In this document: piece by piece, positions 50,429 through 60,126 of the stretch
Layout: each line of letters starts with the position of its first letter
How positions within the stretch are numbered: position 1 is the stretch's first letter
DNA from: JANWXD01 sp037446115
GTDB lineage: Bacteria; Acidobacteriota; Terriglobia; Bryobacterales; Bryobacteraceae
NCBI GenBank assembly: GCA_037446115.1
Contig: JBBIJF010000012.1
Location: forward strand, 57,978-121,977
DNA length: 64,000 bases
Reading direction: 5' to 3'
Program-made: the position numbers and the translations under genes
Notes under the pieces: generated by a model
What the model was told of the DNA's origin: nothing
The model's database searches: none
What the model saw: only the letters and a program-made list of their open reading frames with translations

Positions 50429-51688
50429 ATGCTGCGACGCCTGCCTGTCTTCGGTGCATGCCTGGCGCTGTGGGTCTCCGCGGCGGCGCCGGCGCAATCG
50501 CCGGCGCCGTTGTTCCGCCAGATCGAAAGCATCTTGGCCGAACTGGCGGAGATCTCCGGCCTCCAGCCCCGCAAGCCCGTCGCGTACGATCTGATCAGCC
50601 GGACCGGACTCCGCGCGTTTCTGGAACAGCGTATTCGCGACGAGATCAAACCGGAGGAGATTCGTGCCGAAGAGCTGACGCTCAAGAAGTTCGGATTCGT
50701 ACCCGCCGACTTCGACCTCAAAAAGACCATGGTGGACCTGCTCACCGAGCAGGCCGCCGCGTTCTACGACTTCCGCAGGAAAAAGCTCTTTGTGCTGGAG
50801 TCCGCCTCGGAAACCCTTCAGCAGATGGCGCTCGTGCACGAGCTGGCGCACGCGCTGGCCGACCAGCACTTCAGCCTGGAGAAATTCATTGACCGGGCCC
50901 GGACAAGCGATGACATGGCCGTGGCCCGGCTGGCGGTCATGGAGGGGCAGGCCACGTGGCTCATGTCGGAGTTTGTGGCGCGCCGCACGGGTCAGTCGCT
51001 GCGAACCTCGCCCGGGATCCTCCAGTTCATGAGCCAGAACGCTGGCGTCTCCGCCGGGCAGTTCCCGATCTTCGACGGTGCCCCTCTCTATCTGCGCGAG
51101 ACTCTGCTGTTTCCTTACTCCAAGGGGATGCTGTTCCAGCACGCCGTGGTCGAAAAGCACGGAACGCAAGCCTTCGCGGTCGTCTTCCGCGACCCTCCCG
51201 CCAGCACGCAGCAGATCTTGCATCCGGAAGCGTACTTCGAGCGAAGGAAACCCGCGCTTCCGGTCCTGCCCCGGCTGGCAACGGAGCGGCAATACCGCGA
51301 GCTGGCCGCCGGAACCATCGGCGAGCTCGACCACTGGATCCTTCTGCGCCAGTACGTTTCCGCGGAGGCGGCAGACACGCTGGCCCCGCAGTGGCGCGGC
51401 GGGCGCTACCGTTTACTCGAGCATAAAAAGAGCGGAAGGCTGGTATTGCTCTACGCCTCCGAGTGGAGCAGCGCCGCCGCAGCGGCCGACTTTTTCGATT
51501 GCTATCGCCGGCTGTTGCAGGGCAAGTGGAAAAAGCTCCAAATCACGCTCGACACCCCGAACCGGATTGCGGGTACCGGTGACGACGGGCATTTTCGATT
51601 GAGCAGGCAAGCCGCGCGCGTCGAAAGCATCGAAGGTCTGGAATCACCCCAGGAGGCGGTCGAGCTGGGATACACTGGGAGTAATTGA
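50429..51688 (+). CDS. Exported zinc-peptidase-like protein (HExxH)
   Basis: The 419-residue protein starts with a signal peptide (MLRRLPVFGACLALWVSAAAPAQS). The zinc motif HELAH is at 137-141 and a downstream Glu172 in MEGQATWL could be the third ligand, a gluzincin-like arrangement. The upstream block LLTEQAAAFYDFRRKKLFVL resembles domains of acidobacterial exported zinc peptidases of unknown substrate. The C-terminal third is beta-rich (GRYRLLEHKKSGRLVLLYA). It lies ten bases before the thioredoxin-like gene, so both may be on one message. Confidence 0.8.
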   Translation: MLRRLPVFGACLALWVSAAAPAQSPAPLFRQIESILAELAEISGLQPRKPVAYDLISRTGLRAFLEQRIRDEIKPEEIRAEELTLKKFGFVPADFDLKKTMVDLLTEQAAAFYDFRRKKLFVLESASETLQQMALVHELAHALADQHFSLEKFIDRARTSDDMAVARLAVMEGQATWLMSEFVARRTGQSLRTSPGILQFMSQNAGVSAGQFPIFDGAPLYLRETLLFPYSKGMLFQHAVVEKHGTQAFAVVFRDPPASTQQILHPEAYFERRKPALPVLPRLATERQYRELAAGTIGELDHWILLRQYVSAEAADTLAPQWRGGRYRLLEHKKSGRLVLLYASEWSSAAAAADFFDCYRRLLQGKWKKLQITLDTPNRIAGTGDDGHFRLSRQAARVESIEGLESPQEAVELGYTGSN

Positions 51689-51698
51689 GAGGCACGAG

Positions 51699-52271
51699 AT
51701 GCAACGATTTGTCGCACTGGTTTCGTTGTTGTCGGTGTTCACTTGCGCTGCACAGGCGTCCAACGTTCCGCGGCCGTCTCCCGAGTACGTCATTCGTCTG
51801 ACGACAGGACAGCAGATCCTGCTGAGCAGCCTGCGCGGCAACGTGGTTGCCTTGATGTTCATCTCGACCGAATGCCCTCATTGCCAGCAGACTGCGCAGT
51901 TGATGGACCGCCTGTACAAGGAGTACGGGCCGAAAGGTTTCCGCCCCGTGGCGGTGGCCTTCAACGAGATGGCAATGATGCTGGTGCCGGATTTCATCAA
52001 GCGCCACAACATCAGCTTTCCCGTCGGCTATGACTTCCGCGAGACGGTCTACGCCTATATTGAGAGGTCGCCCATGCTGCGCACCTACGTGCCCATCCTG
52101 GTCTTCATCGACCGCGGCGGCACGATCCGGGCCCAATATCTGGGCGACGACAATTTTTTCCGCGATCAGGAAAAGAACATCCGCACTATGATCGAGCAGT
52201 TGCTGCGGGAACCGGCCGGCAAGCGAACTCCGGCAGCCAACAGCGGCGCCGCAAAGCGCGAACGCTCCTGA
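51699..52271 (+). CDS. Exported thioredoxin-like protein (TlpA/AhpC-TSA type)
   Basis: The 190-residue protein has a signal peptide (MQRFVALVSLLSVFTCAAQA), then the thioredoxin fold with the redox motif C59-P-H-C62 in FISTECPHCQQTA and a late cis-Pro strand (TYVPILVFIDRGGTIRAQYLG). It resembles TlpA/ResA-type periplasmic reductants and may keep cysteines of exported proteins reduced. The C-terminal 20 residues are a charged tail. It is the last gene before tRNA-Arg. Confidence 0.88.
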   Translation: MQRFVALVSLLSVFTCAAQASNVPRPSPEYVIRLTTGQQILLSSLRGNVVALMFISTECPHCQQTAQLMDRLYKEYGPKGFRPVAVAFNEMAMMLVPDFIKRHNISFPVGYDFRETVYAYIERSPMLRTYVPILVFIDRGGTIRAQYLGDDNFFRDQEKNIRTMIEQLLREPAGKRTPAANSGAAKRERS

Positions 52272-52284
52272 CGGCGCGGATGCG

Positions 52285-52290
52285 GTAGAA
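52285..52290 (+). promoter_or_regulatory. Putative -10 box for tRNA-Arg
   Basis: TAGAAT lies 19 bases before the first base of the tRNA, leaving space for a short 5' leader. It has the same sequence as the leaderless mRNA boxes. No good -35 is seen. Confidence 0.4.
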
Positions 52291-52309
52291 TGAGAACCGA
52301 ATCCCCTGT

Positions 52310-52387
52310 GCGCCCGTAGCTCAGTCCGGATAGAGCGCTTGCCTCCGGAGCAAGAGGCCGCTGGTTCGAATCCAGCCGGGCGTACCA
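52310..52387 (+). tRNA. tRNA-Arg (anticodon CCG)
   Basis: The cloverleaf closes: acceptor GCGCCCG with CGGGCGT (first pair G-U), D stem GCTC/GAGC, anticodon stem CTTGC/GCAAG, T stem GCTGG/CCAGC with TTCGAAT loop. The seven-base anticodon loop CTCCGGA gives anticodon CCG (52345-52347), reading the Arg codon CGG. The discriminator base is A at 52384 and CCA is encoded. Bases 52388-52552 hold no recognisable feature. Confidence 0.95.
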
Positions 52388-52552
52388 CCAGCCAGACTCC
52401 GGTGCTCGAACCTTCCCGACGGGGCTGAACCCGCCGTTCCACGTCGCCGCTCCCAACGACTCCGCGCTACGGAAACGCTTTGCCGTCGCGAGCCGAAGCG
52501 CAACCAGACGCCGCAAAGACAAGCACGGCCGGTGTGGCAAACTGGGCCGCAT

Positions 52553-53965
52553 ATGGCAAAAATGGCCCCCAAGATCTGGATCCTGTCTTTGGCTTGCATG
52601 TTGGCGCCGGCCCGGCAGCCCTATGAACCGACCACGGAATCCCTCCGGCGGCATAAAGCGCCCGCCTGGTTCGAAGACGCCAAGTTCGGCATCTTCATCC
52701 ACTGGGGCCCCTACGCCGTCCCGGCGTTCCACGAATGGTACGTCGAGTTCATCAGCCCCAAAGCCAACTTCGGTTTCCTGCTGGGCGGCCCGCCGTACCT
52801 GGCCGACCGCGGCGCACTCCCGGAGGAGACGTTTCTGGCCTTCACCCGCCGGGAGGCCGTGGAGTATCACCGCAAACGCTGGGGCAAAGATTTCGCCTAC
52901 GACGACTTCATCCCCATGTTCCGCGCCGAGCGCTTCCATCCGGAGGCGTGGGCACACCTGTTTCAGGACGCCGGAGCTCGCTACGTCGTCTTCACGGCAA
53001 AACACGGCGATGAATTCGCCATGTGGCCGAGCCGGCACACGCGCCGCAACGCCGCAGAGATGGGCCCGCGCCGCGATCTGGCCGGCGAGCTGCTCAAGGC
53101 AGTGCGGCGCCGCGGCCTGAAGATGGGCTTCTATCACAACACTACCTACACCTTCTGGGATCCGCGCTACCCCGGCCGGGATTGGGTCCAGTATATGAAC
53201 GCTTCGATTAAGGAGCTCGTGGACCGCTACCAGCCGGACATCCTGTGGGGCGACGTCTTAGAGGGCCCCGTCCGCGACCGCAACGGCAAACCCTTGACGG
53301 CCGACTACTGGGGCAGCAAAGAGGTCCTGGCCTACTTCTACAACCGCTCCGCTGACCCGGCCCAGGTGTGCGCCAACGACCGCTGGGGTCTGGACACAGA
53401 TGGAAAGCCGCTCGGAGACTTCCGCACCCCGGAGCGGCGGAATCTGGACCGGATCTCCCTGGAAAAGTGGGAGCTGTGCGACTCGCTTGATCCGTTTTCC
53501 TGGGGCTATCGCGAACAAACTCCGCCGGGCATGTACCTGACCGCCAATCAGGTCGTCGACTACCTGGCGGACGTGGTCAGCAAGAACGGCAACCTGTTGC
53601 TGAACATCGGCCCGCGCGCCGACGGCACGATTCCCGATGTCATGGTCGAGTGCCTGCGCCGCGTCGGCCGGTGGCTGCAAATCAACGGGGAGGCGATCTA
53701 CGGCACGCGTCCCTGGCACACTTTCCGCGACGGGGACGTGCGCTTTACTCAGAAAGACCGGACAGTCTACGCAATCGCGCTCGAGTGGCCCGAAGAAGAG
53801 CTGTACCTCAGCTCGCTGGCGGGATACCGGATATCGGCGGTGGAGCTCCTGGGGTCGCCCGAGCCCGTCAATTGGAAGCAGGATTCCGCAGGGCTCCGGA
53901 TCCAGCCGCCCCGCTCCAAGCCCTGCTGTTACGCCTGGGCGTTCAGGATTCGCCTTGGAAACTGA
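52553..53965 (+). CDS. GH29 alpha-L-fucosidase-like glycosidase, exported
   Basis: From ATG 52553 the protein has 470 residues with a short hydrophobic leader (IWILSLACMLAPA), so it is probably exported. The GH29 barrel is clear: FGIFIHWGPYAVPAFHEWY, YVVFTAKHGDEFAMWPSRHT, GLKMGFYHNTTYTFWDPRYP, and YQPDILWGDV, where the Asp is the nucleophile. The C-terminal part carries NGNLLLNIGPRADGTIPD, the usual GH29 pattern. It lies 166 bases after tRNA-Arg. A substrate of fucosylated polysaccharide or glycoprotein is likely. Confidence 0.9.
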   Translation: MAKMAPKIWILSLACMLAPARQPYEPTTESLRRHKAPAWFEDAKFGIFIHWGPYAVPAFHEWYVEFISPKANFGFLLGGPPYLADRGALPEETFLAFTRREAVEYHRKRWGKDFAYDDFIPMFRAERFHPEAWAHLFQDAGARYVVFTAKHGDEFAMWPSRHTRRNAAEMGPRRDLAGELLKAVRRRGLKMGFYHNTTYTFWDPRYPGRDWVQYMNASIKELVDRYQPDILWGDVLEGPVRDRNGKPLTADYWGSKEVLAYFYNRSADPAQVCANDRWGLDTDGKPLGDFRTPERRNLDRISLEKWELCDSLDPFSWGYREQTPPGMYLTANQVVDYLADVVSKNGNLLLNIGPRADGTIPDVMVECLRRVGRWLQINGEAIYGTRPWHTFRDGDVRFTQKDRTVYAIALEWPEEELYLSSLAGYRISAVELLGSPEPVNWKQDSAGLRIQPPRSKPCCYAWAFRIRLGN

Positions 53966-54122
53966 ACCGCTCCGACCAAACGTTCCCGGCTCAGGAAGAA
54001 TTTACATACCACGGGCGGCGCTGGCGCAAGATCCTCGCGATCTTTCACTTGCGTTACGAGACTGGGAGGACAACTCAAGGTTTGGCGACAGGCGTGCAGG
54101 GCGCGCGCACGGACGGTGAGAG

Positions 54123-54956
54123 ATGAAGAATCCCTGTCTCACATTCGTTTGGCTCTGTACACTGGCCGCCGCCGCTGCTGCTCAGGATTGCCCCGTTCCG
54201 CAGCAGACCATGACGGTCTCCAATGTTCTCAATGCCGCAACCTTCAAGCCGGGCATCTCGAGTAACGCCATTTTCAGCATCTTTGGAACCGGGTTCGCCG
54301 CCCGCGGTTTTTCCAGAGCCGTCAAGGAGGCAGACCTCGTCAACGGCCGGTTCCCGACGGTCTTTTCCTGCATCGCGGTCGAGTTCGACGGCGAGCGTGT
54401 GCCGATACTGGCAGTCACGGACGTTCAGATCAATGCCCAGGCGCCGAGTCGCCTGCTGCCCAATCCGGCTCGAGTGACGGTGATTCGCAATCCCGGCCGG
54501 CCCGAAGAGATCCGCGTTTCCTGGGAGCCCGTGCTCACCCAACGCTACGCTCCCGGATTTTTTACGTTCGACGGCGTATCCATCGCAGCCCAGGGCGTTC
54601 AATACGACTTGATTTCCCGTCCGGACCGCCCGCCTTACGGCCGCTACGCCCGGCCCGGAGAGATCGTGGTGTTGTATGCGAACGGATTCGGGCCGACCGA
54701 GCCCCCATGGCAGTCGGGCGAAATCACGGACCGCATTTCCTGGCTCCGGGATTCCGTCACCATCCGCGTCGGCAACGTGACGCTTCGACCTGAGTACGTC
54801 TATTATGCGGGCCTGGCCTGGGGCGCCATCAGCGGGCTGTACCAGTTCAATGTCCGGATCCCCGAGGAGACGCCGAACGGCGACATCCCCGTCACGATCG
54901 AAATCGGCGGCTTCCGCACCCAGCCTGAAGCCGTCCTTCCCGTCATGCGGAACTAA
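54123..54956 (+). CDS. Exported Solibacter-type protein (TIGR03437-like)
   Basis: The 277-residue protein has a signal peptide (MKNPCLTFVWLCTLAAAAAA) and the domain first described in Solibacter usitatus: VSNVLNAATFKPGISSNAIF, FSIFGTGFA, YARPGEIVVLYANGFGPTEPP, GLYQFNVRIPEETPNGD and a final VTIEIGGFRTQPE. Such proteins occur in large numbers in Bryobacteraceae and are the main taxonomic clue in this window. The function of the family is not known. It lies 157 bases after the GH29 gene; the gap has no recognisable gene. Confidence 0.9.
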   Translation: MKNPCLTFVWLCTLAAAAAAQDCPVPQQTMTVSNVLNAATFKPGISSNAIFSIFGTGFAARGFSRAVKEADLVNGRFPTVFSCIAVEFDGERVPILAVTDVQINAQAPSRLLPNPARVTVIRNPGRPEEIRVSWEPVLTQRYAPGFFTFDGVSIAAQGVQYDLISRPDRPPYGRYARPGEIVVLYANGFGPTEPPWQSGEITDRISWLRDSVTIRVGNVTLRPEYVYYAGLAWGAISGLYQFNVRIPEETPNGDIPVTIEIGGFRTQPEAVLPVMRN

Positions 54957-54997
54957 ACCGCCGCTCGATTGCCCGGCTTGGCACGTCCGCTCTGCGC

Positions 54998-57900
54998 TCA
55001 GGGCACAGTCCACGTCCCGGCGGCCTGCCAGCCCGAGTTATGATTCGCCATGTCGCGAGCGGCAGCATAGAGGACACGATTCCCAGAGAACGTCGGTGCG
55101 AACTCAATGCGAAGGGTAAGCGCCAAAGTACTCCCGCTCCCGGAGGCTGAAGTACCCGTGCCGTAGACCGTGCACTGCGTGTTGCTCACTGTAGCCGAGC
55201 TTCCCAGACTCAGACTGGGGAGCAACGCAGTGCCGCCGTCGTTGACAAGGTAAAGAACCCCGAGAGGCCGCGAATAGGCAAGATAACAGGCGTATCTGCC
55301 ATCCAGCCAGTCGTTGATCAGAACGTTGACGACATCGAGATCCTGCCAGCCGTCGGCATCCGAGAACTGAAACGTCAGGCTCACGGGCCCGGTGCCCGAG
55401 CCCCGCGGCGTGGACATTCCCGGCACCGCAGGCGAAACCGAGCCGCTCACAGGAACGCTCCAAACTCCGAGCCGCTGCCAGCCTGAGTTATTGCCGGCCG
55501 TATCCCGGGCTGCAAGATAGACGACCTTGGTGCCGCCGAAACCGGTCTGGAACCCTATGGCGAGCGTCAGCGTCAGTGTCTCGCCGCTCTCTGCGACCCC
55601 GGACTGGGCGCCGTTTATGGCGCACTGACTGTTGCCGATCGTCTGGCCGCTCGGCAGCGTCATTCCCTGATACGGACCGCCTGCATCCCCTGCGTCGTTG
55701 ACCAGCAACAAACTCCGGCTGGCTGGAACGTATGCCAGATAACACGCCTGCCGGCCGTCGAGCCAGAAGTTGATGAGGATGTTGACGACTGCAAGGTCGT
55801 TCCAGCCGTCCGGATCCGAAAACGTGAACTGAAAGATCTGCGACGTCCCGGCACCTGCCGCAGGAGCTGTCGATACCGCCACCGGTGCCCGAGAACTTAC
55901 GATGTAAGTCGTGCCGTTGTCGGACGAGCGGCTGTTGTTCGACTCATTGGACTCCGCCACGACCCCGGTGTCGTCCACGATCGCACCGACATAGTAAACC
56001 CCCGGCGCAAGCGAGGGTGGCACGCCAATGGGGCCGGCGCAGGTGCCCGAAGAGCCTGCCGCCAGACCGCCCGGATAGTCGCACACCCAGCCGCTCCAGA
56101 CATCCGAGGTCGTAATCACGGCGTCGGATGAGTAATAGAACCCGATTTGAAAGGGTCCCGCGCTCGCCGCACCTTGGTTACGGACGGTCACAGAAATGTG
56201 AATCTGGGAGCCTGCAACACCACTTGCGCTGCTGACGAAGCTGCTGACAGCCAGATCCGGCAGCGGCGGCGCCTGCACCACGACGCTCGCCGTGGCAGTC
56301 GCTACGTCACCGCCTCGCGTCACAATCGCATTCACCGTGTAGCTGCCCGTCGCCGCCCCGGACGGCGCGGTCTTGGTCAGATTCGCCGTCCCGGACGCTC
56401 CCGGACTCAGTGTCAGAGACGCCGGAGCAATCTGGGACGTCCATCCCGCCGGCAGCGAAGAAGAAAGACTGAAAACTCCGGCGGCACAGTCGGCCGAATC
56501 GTTGTTTTTCACGTTGATCGTGTAGGTCACGCTGCTGCCGGGGAACACCGTTTGGCTCGCAGGGCTCAAAGTGACGGTGGGGCTGGCCGTGGTGCACACG
56601 TAACTCACCGAGACTGTTAGACCCGATGAAGTGGCGGCAAGCACCGTCAGCCTGAGCGAGGAATACGGATCCTGCCACGACTGCCCTGCCGCAAGCGCCA
56701 CCTGGCTCCAGCCATCCGACGGCGTGAAATCCAGAAGGTGCGTGTGGAGGCCCGTAGTCGAGTCCTCATAGTGAATCAGAGCGCCGGTGAAGACCTGTGT
56801 TCCCAACGTGGAGTCATAGACGCCCAGATTCTGCCTGTACTCGACCCAGAGCCAGGCACTGCTCGCCGCCCCGCGGCGGACTTTCAAGGCTTTCAGGCCG
56901 AACGGACGCTGCTCGTAAGGTTCCAGGGTGTACGTGCCCGCCGACTGCACCTCGACGTAATGCGTCCCCTGCTGCAGCCACCCCAGCAAGCCCGCAGCGT
57001 GATGAGCGTTATAAAACCCCAGGTTCCAGGAACCCATCGTCGAGAAGCGGTCCCCGTACTCACCGAGTGTTCCTGGATCCCCAAGGGGACCGAGAGGCAC
57101 TCGGACGCCGCCGGTTGTGAATTCTCGCGAACTGGCATGGTCCATGCCCAGATTGTGGCCCAGCTCGTGGGTGGTGAGCTTCACCCCCGTGGCGCGGTCC
57201 GTCATGTAGTCGCCCTTCTGCCACGCTACCGTCGCCGTGAAGCCGCCATCCTGCGGATGGGATGCCCAGCAACCCAGCTGCCCGAGCCCCGCCCACCGGC
57301 AGCTGGGAAGGTTCGGGATCACCAACAGGATTCGGCTGTACAACGGGAAATAAACCTGAGTATCGGCCAGGGACAACGCCTCCACAAGCAAACCGTCTTC
57401 ATCACAATACGGCGCGCCGGTTGCATCCTTGTCATAGTCGCGCGACAGCAAAAACGGACCTACGACCACCGACCCGGAAAACGGAAGCCACGTCTGTCCG
57501 TCGGAGTTCTGCCGCCAGAAATCGTCCACCGAATAGTCCGGCGATGCCGTCTTGGATGTGTACTGATTGCCGAACAGGATCCCGCGCACGTGATCCGGGT
57601 CCACGCCGGCAGGGAGCTTATAACTCGGCGTTTCGACCAGGATCGCCACGGTATTCTGTGCTCCGCTCGTGCTGCAGCCGGCCGCCTCCGCCGCGCCGGC
57701 CATTGCGCTGACACCAGTCACCAGGACCCTGTCGCCAAGTTTCAAACCCCGGATCAGAACTCTCCGGCCTCCCCGCAGCTCCGCCTCCAAGGCCACTCGC
57801 CAGTGGAGCACCAGCACTTCGCGGGACGTGCGCAGGCGAATTATTGAACGGGCGACGCCGCGGTCCAAGTCATCCTCGATCAAGTGCTCGATCACGCCCT

Positions 57901-58261
57901 CCCAGGCGCCGTACGTCTCAACGAACTCGGAAGACCGGGCGAAGTCGCGCTGCAACTGGCTTGCTATCCCCGGAGGGAAAACCTCCGCCGCCGCACGGTC
58001 CGGATCCTCGCGGAACATTCTCTTCAGCAGACCGGCCCGCTCCTCGAGCGCCCGCGCGGCGTTCTCCTGCAGCTGATCCGCCCGCCGCCCGGAGGCGCCA
58101 CGCCATTCCTGATGGAGCTCGAGCACCTCCCGGCTGAGCGCTTGTAGCGAGGGGCCCTGCGCGCTCTGCTGACTAAACCCGCAAAGCACCCCAAACCAGA
58201 GGACCGCGTACCATCGAACCGCCCGCCATCCGGCGCCGTATGGGTACGGAGGCTTCAACAA
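54998..58261 (-). CDS. Exported metzincin-type metalloprotease with NEW3, CARDB and two C-terminal 125-residue domains
   Basis: The 1087-residue protein starts at TTG 58261. A hydrophobic leader (AVLWFGVLCGFS) follows. The peptidase domain carries H-E-L-G-H-N-L-G-M-D-H with His365, Glu366, His369 and His375 (metzincin zinc site) and a Met-turn in FSTMGSW. Next comes a NEW3-like beta domain (VTLSPASQTVFPGSSVTYTI), a CARDB-like domain (LPDLAVSSFVSSASG, then ESNNSR), and two copies of the 125-residue domain described below. The protein ends ...TWTVP at the end of the last copy. It resembles M6/M43-like secreted proteases by architecture. It is divergent from the IS1380 element. Confidence 0.88.
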   Translation of the reverse strand: MLKPPYPYGAGWRAVRWYAVLWFGVLCGFSQQSAQGPSLQALSREVLELHQEWRGASGRRADQLQENAARALEERAGLLKRMFREDPDRAAAEVFPPGIASQLQRDFARSSEFVETYGAWEGVIEHLIEDDLDRGVARSIIRLRTSREVLVLHWRVALEAELRGGRRVLIRGLKLGDRVLVTGVSAMAGAAEAAGCSTSGAQNTVAILVETPSYKLPAGVDPDHVRGILFGNQYTSKTASPDYSVDDFWRQNSDGQTWLPFSGSVVVGPFLLSRDYDKDATGAPYCDEDGLLVEALSLADTQVYFPLYSRILLVIPNLPSCRWAGLGQLGCWASHPQDGGFTATVAWQKGDYMTDRATGVKLTTHELGHNLGMDHASSREFTTGGVRVPLGPLGDPGTLGEYGDRFSTMGSWNLGFYNAHHAAGLLGWLQQGTHYVEVQSAGTYTLEPYEQRPFGLKALKVRRGAASSAWLWVEYRQNLGVYDSTLGTQVFTGALIHYEDSTTGLHTHLLDFTPSDGWSQVALAAGQSWQDPYSSLRLTVLAATSSGLTVSVSYVCTTASPTVTLSPASQTVFPGSSVTYTINVKNNDSADCAAGVFSLSSSLPAGWTSQIAPASLTLSPGASGTANLTKTAPSGAATGSYTVNAIVTRGGDVATATASVVVQAPPLPDLAVSSFVSSASGVAGSQIHISVTVRNQGAASAGPFQIGFYYSSDAVITTSDVWSGWVCDYPGGLAAGSSGTCAGPIGVPPSLAPGVYYVGAIVDDTGVVAESNESNNSRSSDNGTTYIVSSRAPVAVSTAPAAGAGTSQIFQFTFSDPDGWNDLAVVNILINFWLDGRQACYLAYVPASRSLLLVNDAGDAGGPYQGMTLPSGQTIGNSQCAINGAQSGVAESGETLTLTLAIGFQTGFGGTKVVYLAARDTAGNNSGWQRLGVWSVPVSGSVSPAVPGMSTPRGSGTGPVSLTFQFSDADGWQDLDVVNVLINDWLDGRYACYLAYSRPLGVLYLVNDGGTALLPSLSLGSSATVSNTQCTVYGTGTSASGSGSTLALTLRIEFAPTFSGNRVLYAAARDMANHNSGWQAAGTWTVP
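55001..55375 (-). repeat. 125-residue C-terminal domain, metzincin copy 2
   Basis: Codons for 125 residues from TFQFSDADGWQDLDVVNVLI to TWTVP, ending at the stop codon. Conserved features across copies are F-S-D-x-D-G-W, a Cys in the DGRYACYLAY segment and another in SNTQCTVYG, a G-S-G-ST-L region, and NHNSGWQ before the final WTVP. Paired Cys residues about 40 apart suggest a disulfide. Confidence 0.75.
55451..55831 (-). repeat. 125-residue C-terminal domain, metzincin copy 1
   Basis: 127 codons from QFTFSDPDGWNDLAVVNILI to GVWSVP. Same framework as the other copies, with DGRQACYLAY and GNSQCAING holding the two Cys residues. A 25-residue linker (SVSPAVPGMSTPRGSGTGP) joins it to copy 2; a similar linker joins the two copies in the subtilase. 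Confidence 0.75.
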
Positions 58262-58345
58262 ACCAACCTCTTGCCTCTGCCAGCTCTATGCCGGTAACTC
58301 GGCAAAGAGTGTTTTACCATACCAGTTCCACACGATCAATTCATC

Positions 58346-60041
58346 CCGGATTTCCGTTTTAAACATTTGTCCGTAACTTTGTAAGATGGCCCGGCATCTG
58401 TATTGATGCGGGTTTCGATGCAGCACAGATGTTCCGGAGGCCCAAACCTAATGGGTGAGAAACAAAACCAGCCATTTCAGCTATCCTTCAACGCTTCGCT
58501 GAAGGTGGATTTCCAAGGATCCCGGGTTACCTCCGACGGCGGCCTGATTGTGGTGCGGGAACTGGACGAGCGCCTGGGGTTCGGAGAACTCATCGCTCAA
58601 CACCCGAGTGACTCTCGTTGCGGCAAGAACACTCAGTTTCCGCTGGCCGATCTCTTTCGCCAGTCCGTCTACAGCCGGCTGGCCGGCTACGAAGACGTGA
58701 ACGACGCCGAACGGCTGAGCCAAGACCCGACCTTCCGGCTGATCGGCTCGGAAAAGGTCTGGGACCGCGGAGCGGCGCTGACTTCGCGGCTGCAATCCTT
58801 CGAGACAGAAATCCTGGCCGAAGAGGAGAACGTCGCCGGTCTGACGCGGATCCACCGGGAGCTGATCGCCAAGGTGGAAGCCATCGCCTCGCCGCAACGA
58901 GTCGTGCTGGACATGGACTCGACCGAGATCCCGGTCTATGGCCAGCAGGAGAACAGCGCCTACAACGGTCACTTCGAGTCCACCTGCTATCATCCGCTGC
59001 TGCTGTTCAACCGGGAGGGCGATTGCCTGGCGGGGAAGCTGCGGCCCGGCAACGTGCACAGCGCCGACGGCTGGGAAGACATGCTGCTGCCGGAGATCGA
59101 ACGGCAGCAGAAGGCCGGCAAGGAGGTCGTGTTCCGTGCAGACGCCGCTTTCGCCAAGCCGGAGATCTACGAAGCGCTGGAAACGCGGGGCGTGAAGTAT
59201 GCCATCCGCATTCCATCCAACGACAATCTGGAGCGCGACATCGTGGAGCTGCTGACGCGGCCGGTGGGCCGTCCCTCTCACAAGCCGCGGTTCCGGTACA
59301 AGAGCTTCCTTTACCAAGCCGACAGTTGGAAGACGGCCCGGCGGGTGGTGGCGAAGGTGGAGTTCCAGCTGGGCGAGTTGTTCCCCCGCGTCGGATTCAT
59401 CGTGACGAACCTGGAGACGGACAGCCGGGCAGTGGTGCGGTTCTACAACAAGCGGGGCACCGCCGAGCAATAGATCAAAGAAGGCAAGCAGGCGGTGAAG
59501 ATGACGCGCTTGAGCTGCCATCGCTTCCGGCCCAACGAGGTGCGGTTGTGGCTGAGCGTGATCGCCTACAACCTGGGGAACCTGTGGCGGCGGCTCGCGC
59601 TGCCGCTACGCGTGGGCAACTGGTCGCTGACCAGCCTGCAACAGCGATTGGTGAAGACGGGCGGCCGACTGGTGAAGCACGCGCGCTATTACTGGCTCTT
59701 GCTGGCGGAGGGTCACCTGACGCGGCGGCTTTTCGGGGCCATGGTGCGGCGGATCGAGGCGGTGACGGGGTGCCCTCGGGCCCGGCGGGATAGCCGGCGA
59801 CGCGGTGGGGAGCCACAGCGGATGGAAGAAGGCGGGGGAGGCGGTGAGGTGTCACAAGAGGTCGCCTCCCGTGGGCAGTTTTCGAGGCCCCAAGGTGCTG
59901 GGAGGTGGCAGAGGCACCCCATACTGGCCCCGCCGGGAGGCTGCCGTGCCGAAAAACTCATGTGGACTCATGTGGGCCCTGACGCGGAGGGGGAACGGGT
60001 GTACATTCGTTTTCGCCCGGATTCGAAAATGGAAATTCCGG
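58346..60041 (+). mobile_element. Decayed IS1380-family insertion sequence
   Basis: The element is bounded by imperfect inverted repeats: CCGGATTTCCGTTTT at the left (from 58346) and, on the minus strand at the right (to 60041), CCGGAATTTCCATTTT, about 14 of 16 matches with a one-base gap. The 1.7-kb span fits IS1380 elements. No clean target duplication is seen, which agrees with an old insertion. It separates two exported protease genes that share C-terminal domains. The transposase has a premature stop and a damaged C-terminus. Confidence 0.65.
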
Positions 60042-60058
60042 TTCTAACCAGCCCGTAG
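58451..60058 (+). pseudogene. IS1380 transposase, interrupted by an in-frame TAG
   Basis: The first 340 residues are a good IS1380/DDE transposase: FQGSRVTSDGGLIVVRELDE, VVLDMDSTEIPVYGQQ (first catalytic Asp region), EVVFRADAAFAKPEIYE and RFYNKRGTAEQ. At codon 341 (59471-59473) the frame has TAG where the family has Trp (RGTAEQ-W-IKEGK), a one-base change from TGG. The same frame then continues with IKEGKQAVKMTRLSCHRFRP and ITYNL-like sequence, so downstream coding was once joined. After about 59770 the frame becomes Gly/Arg-rich and runs past the right repeat, indicating a second defect. It is almost certainly inactive. Confidence 0.88.
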
Positions 60059-60126
60059 TGGGGAGGTACGAACGGACCTCAGGTTAGAATACGGTGAAGA
60101 ACCACTGGAGTTAACGGGGGAGGCCC

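Noticed and set aside
53966..54122. Small genes between the fucosidase and the Solibacter-type protein
   Set aside because: Open frames here are short, overlap the fucosidase end in other frames and lack start signals.
59474..60058. Separate gene for the second half of the transposase
   Set aside because: The frame is the direct continuation after a nonsense codon and matches the family C-terminal half; it is part of the pseudogene.
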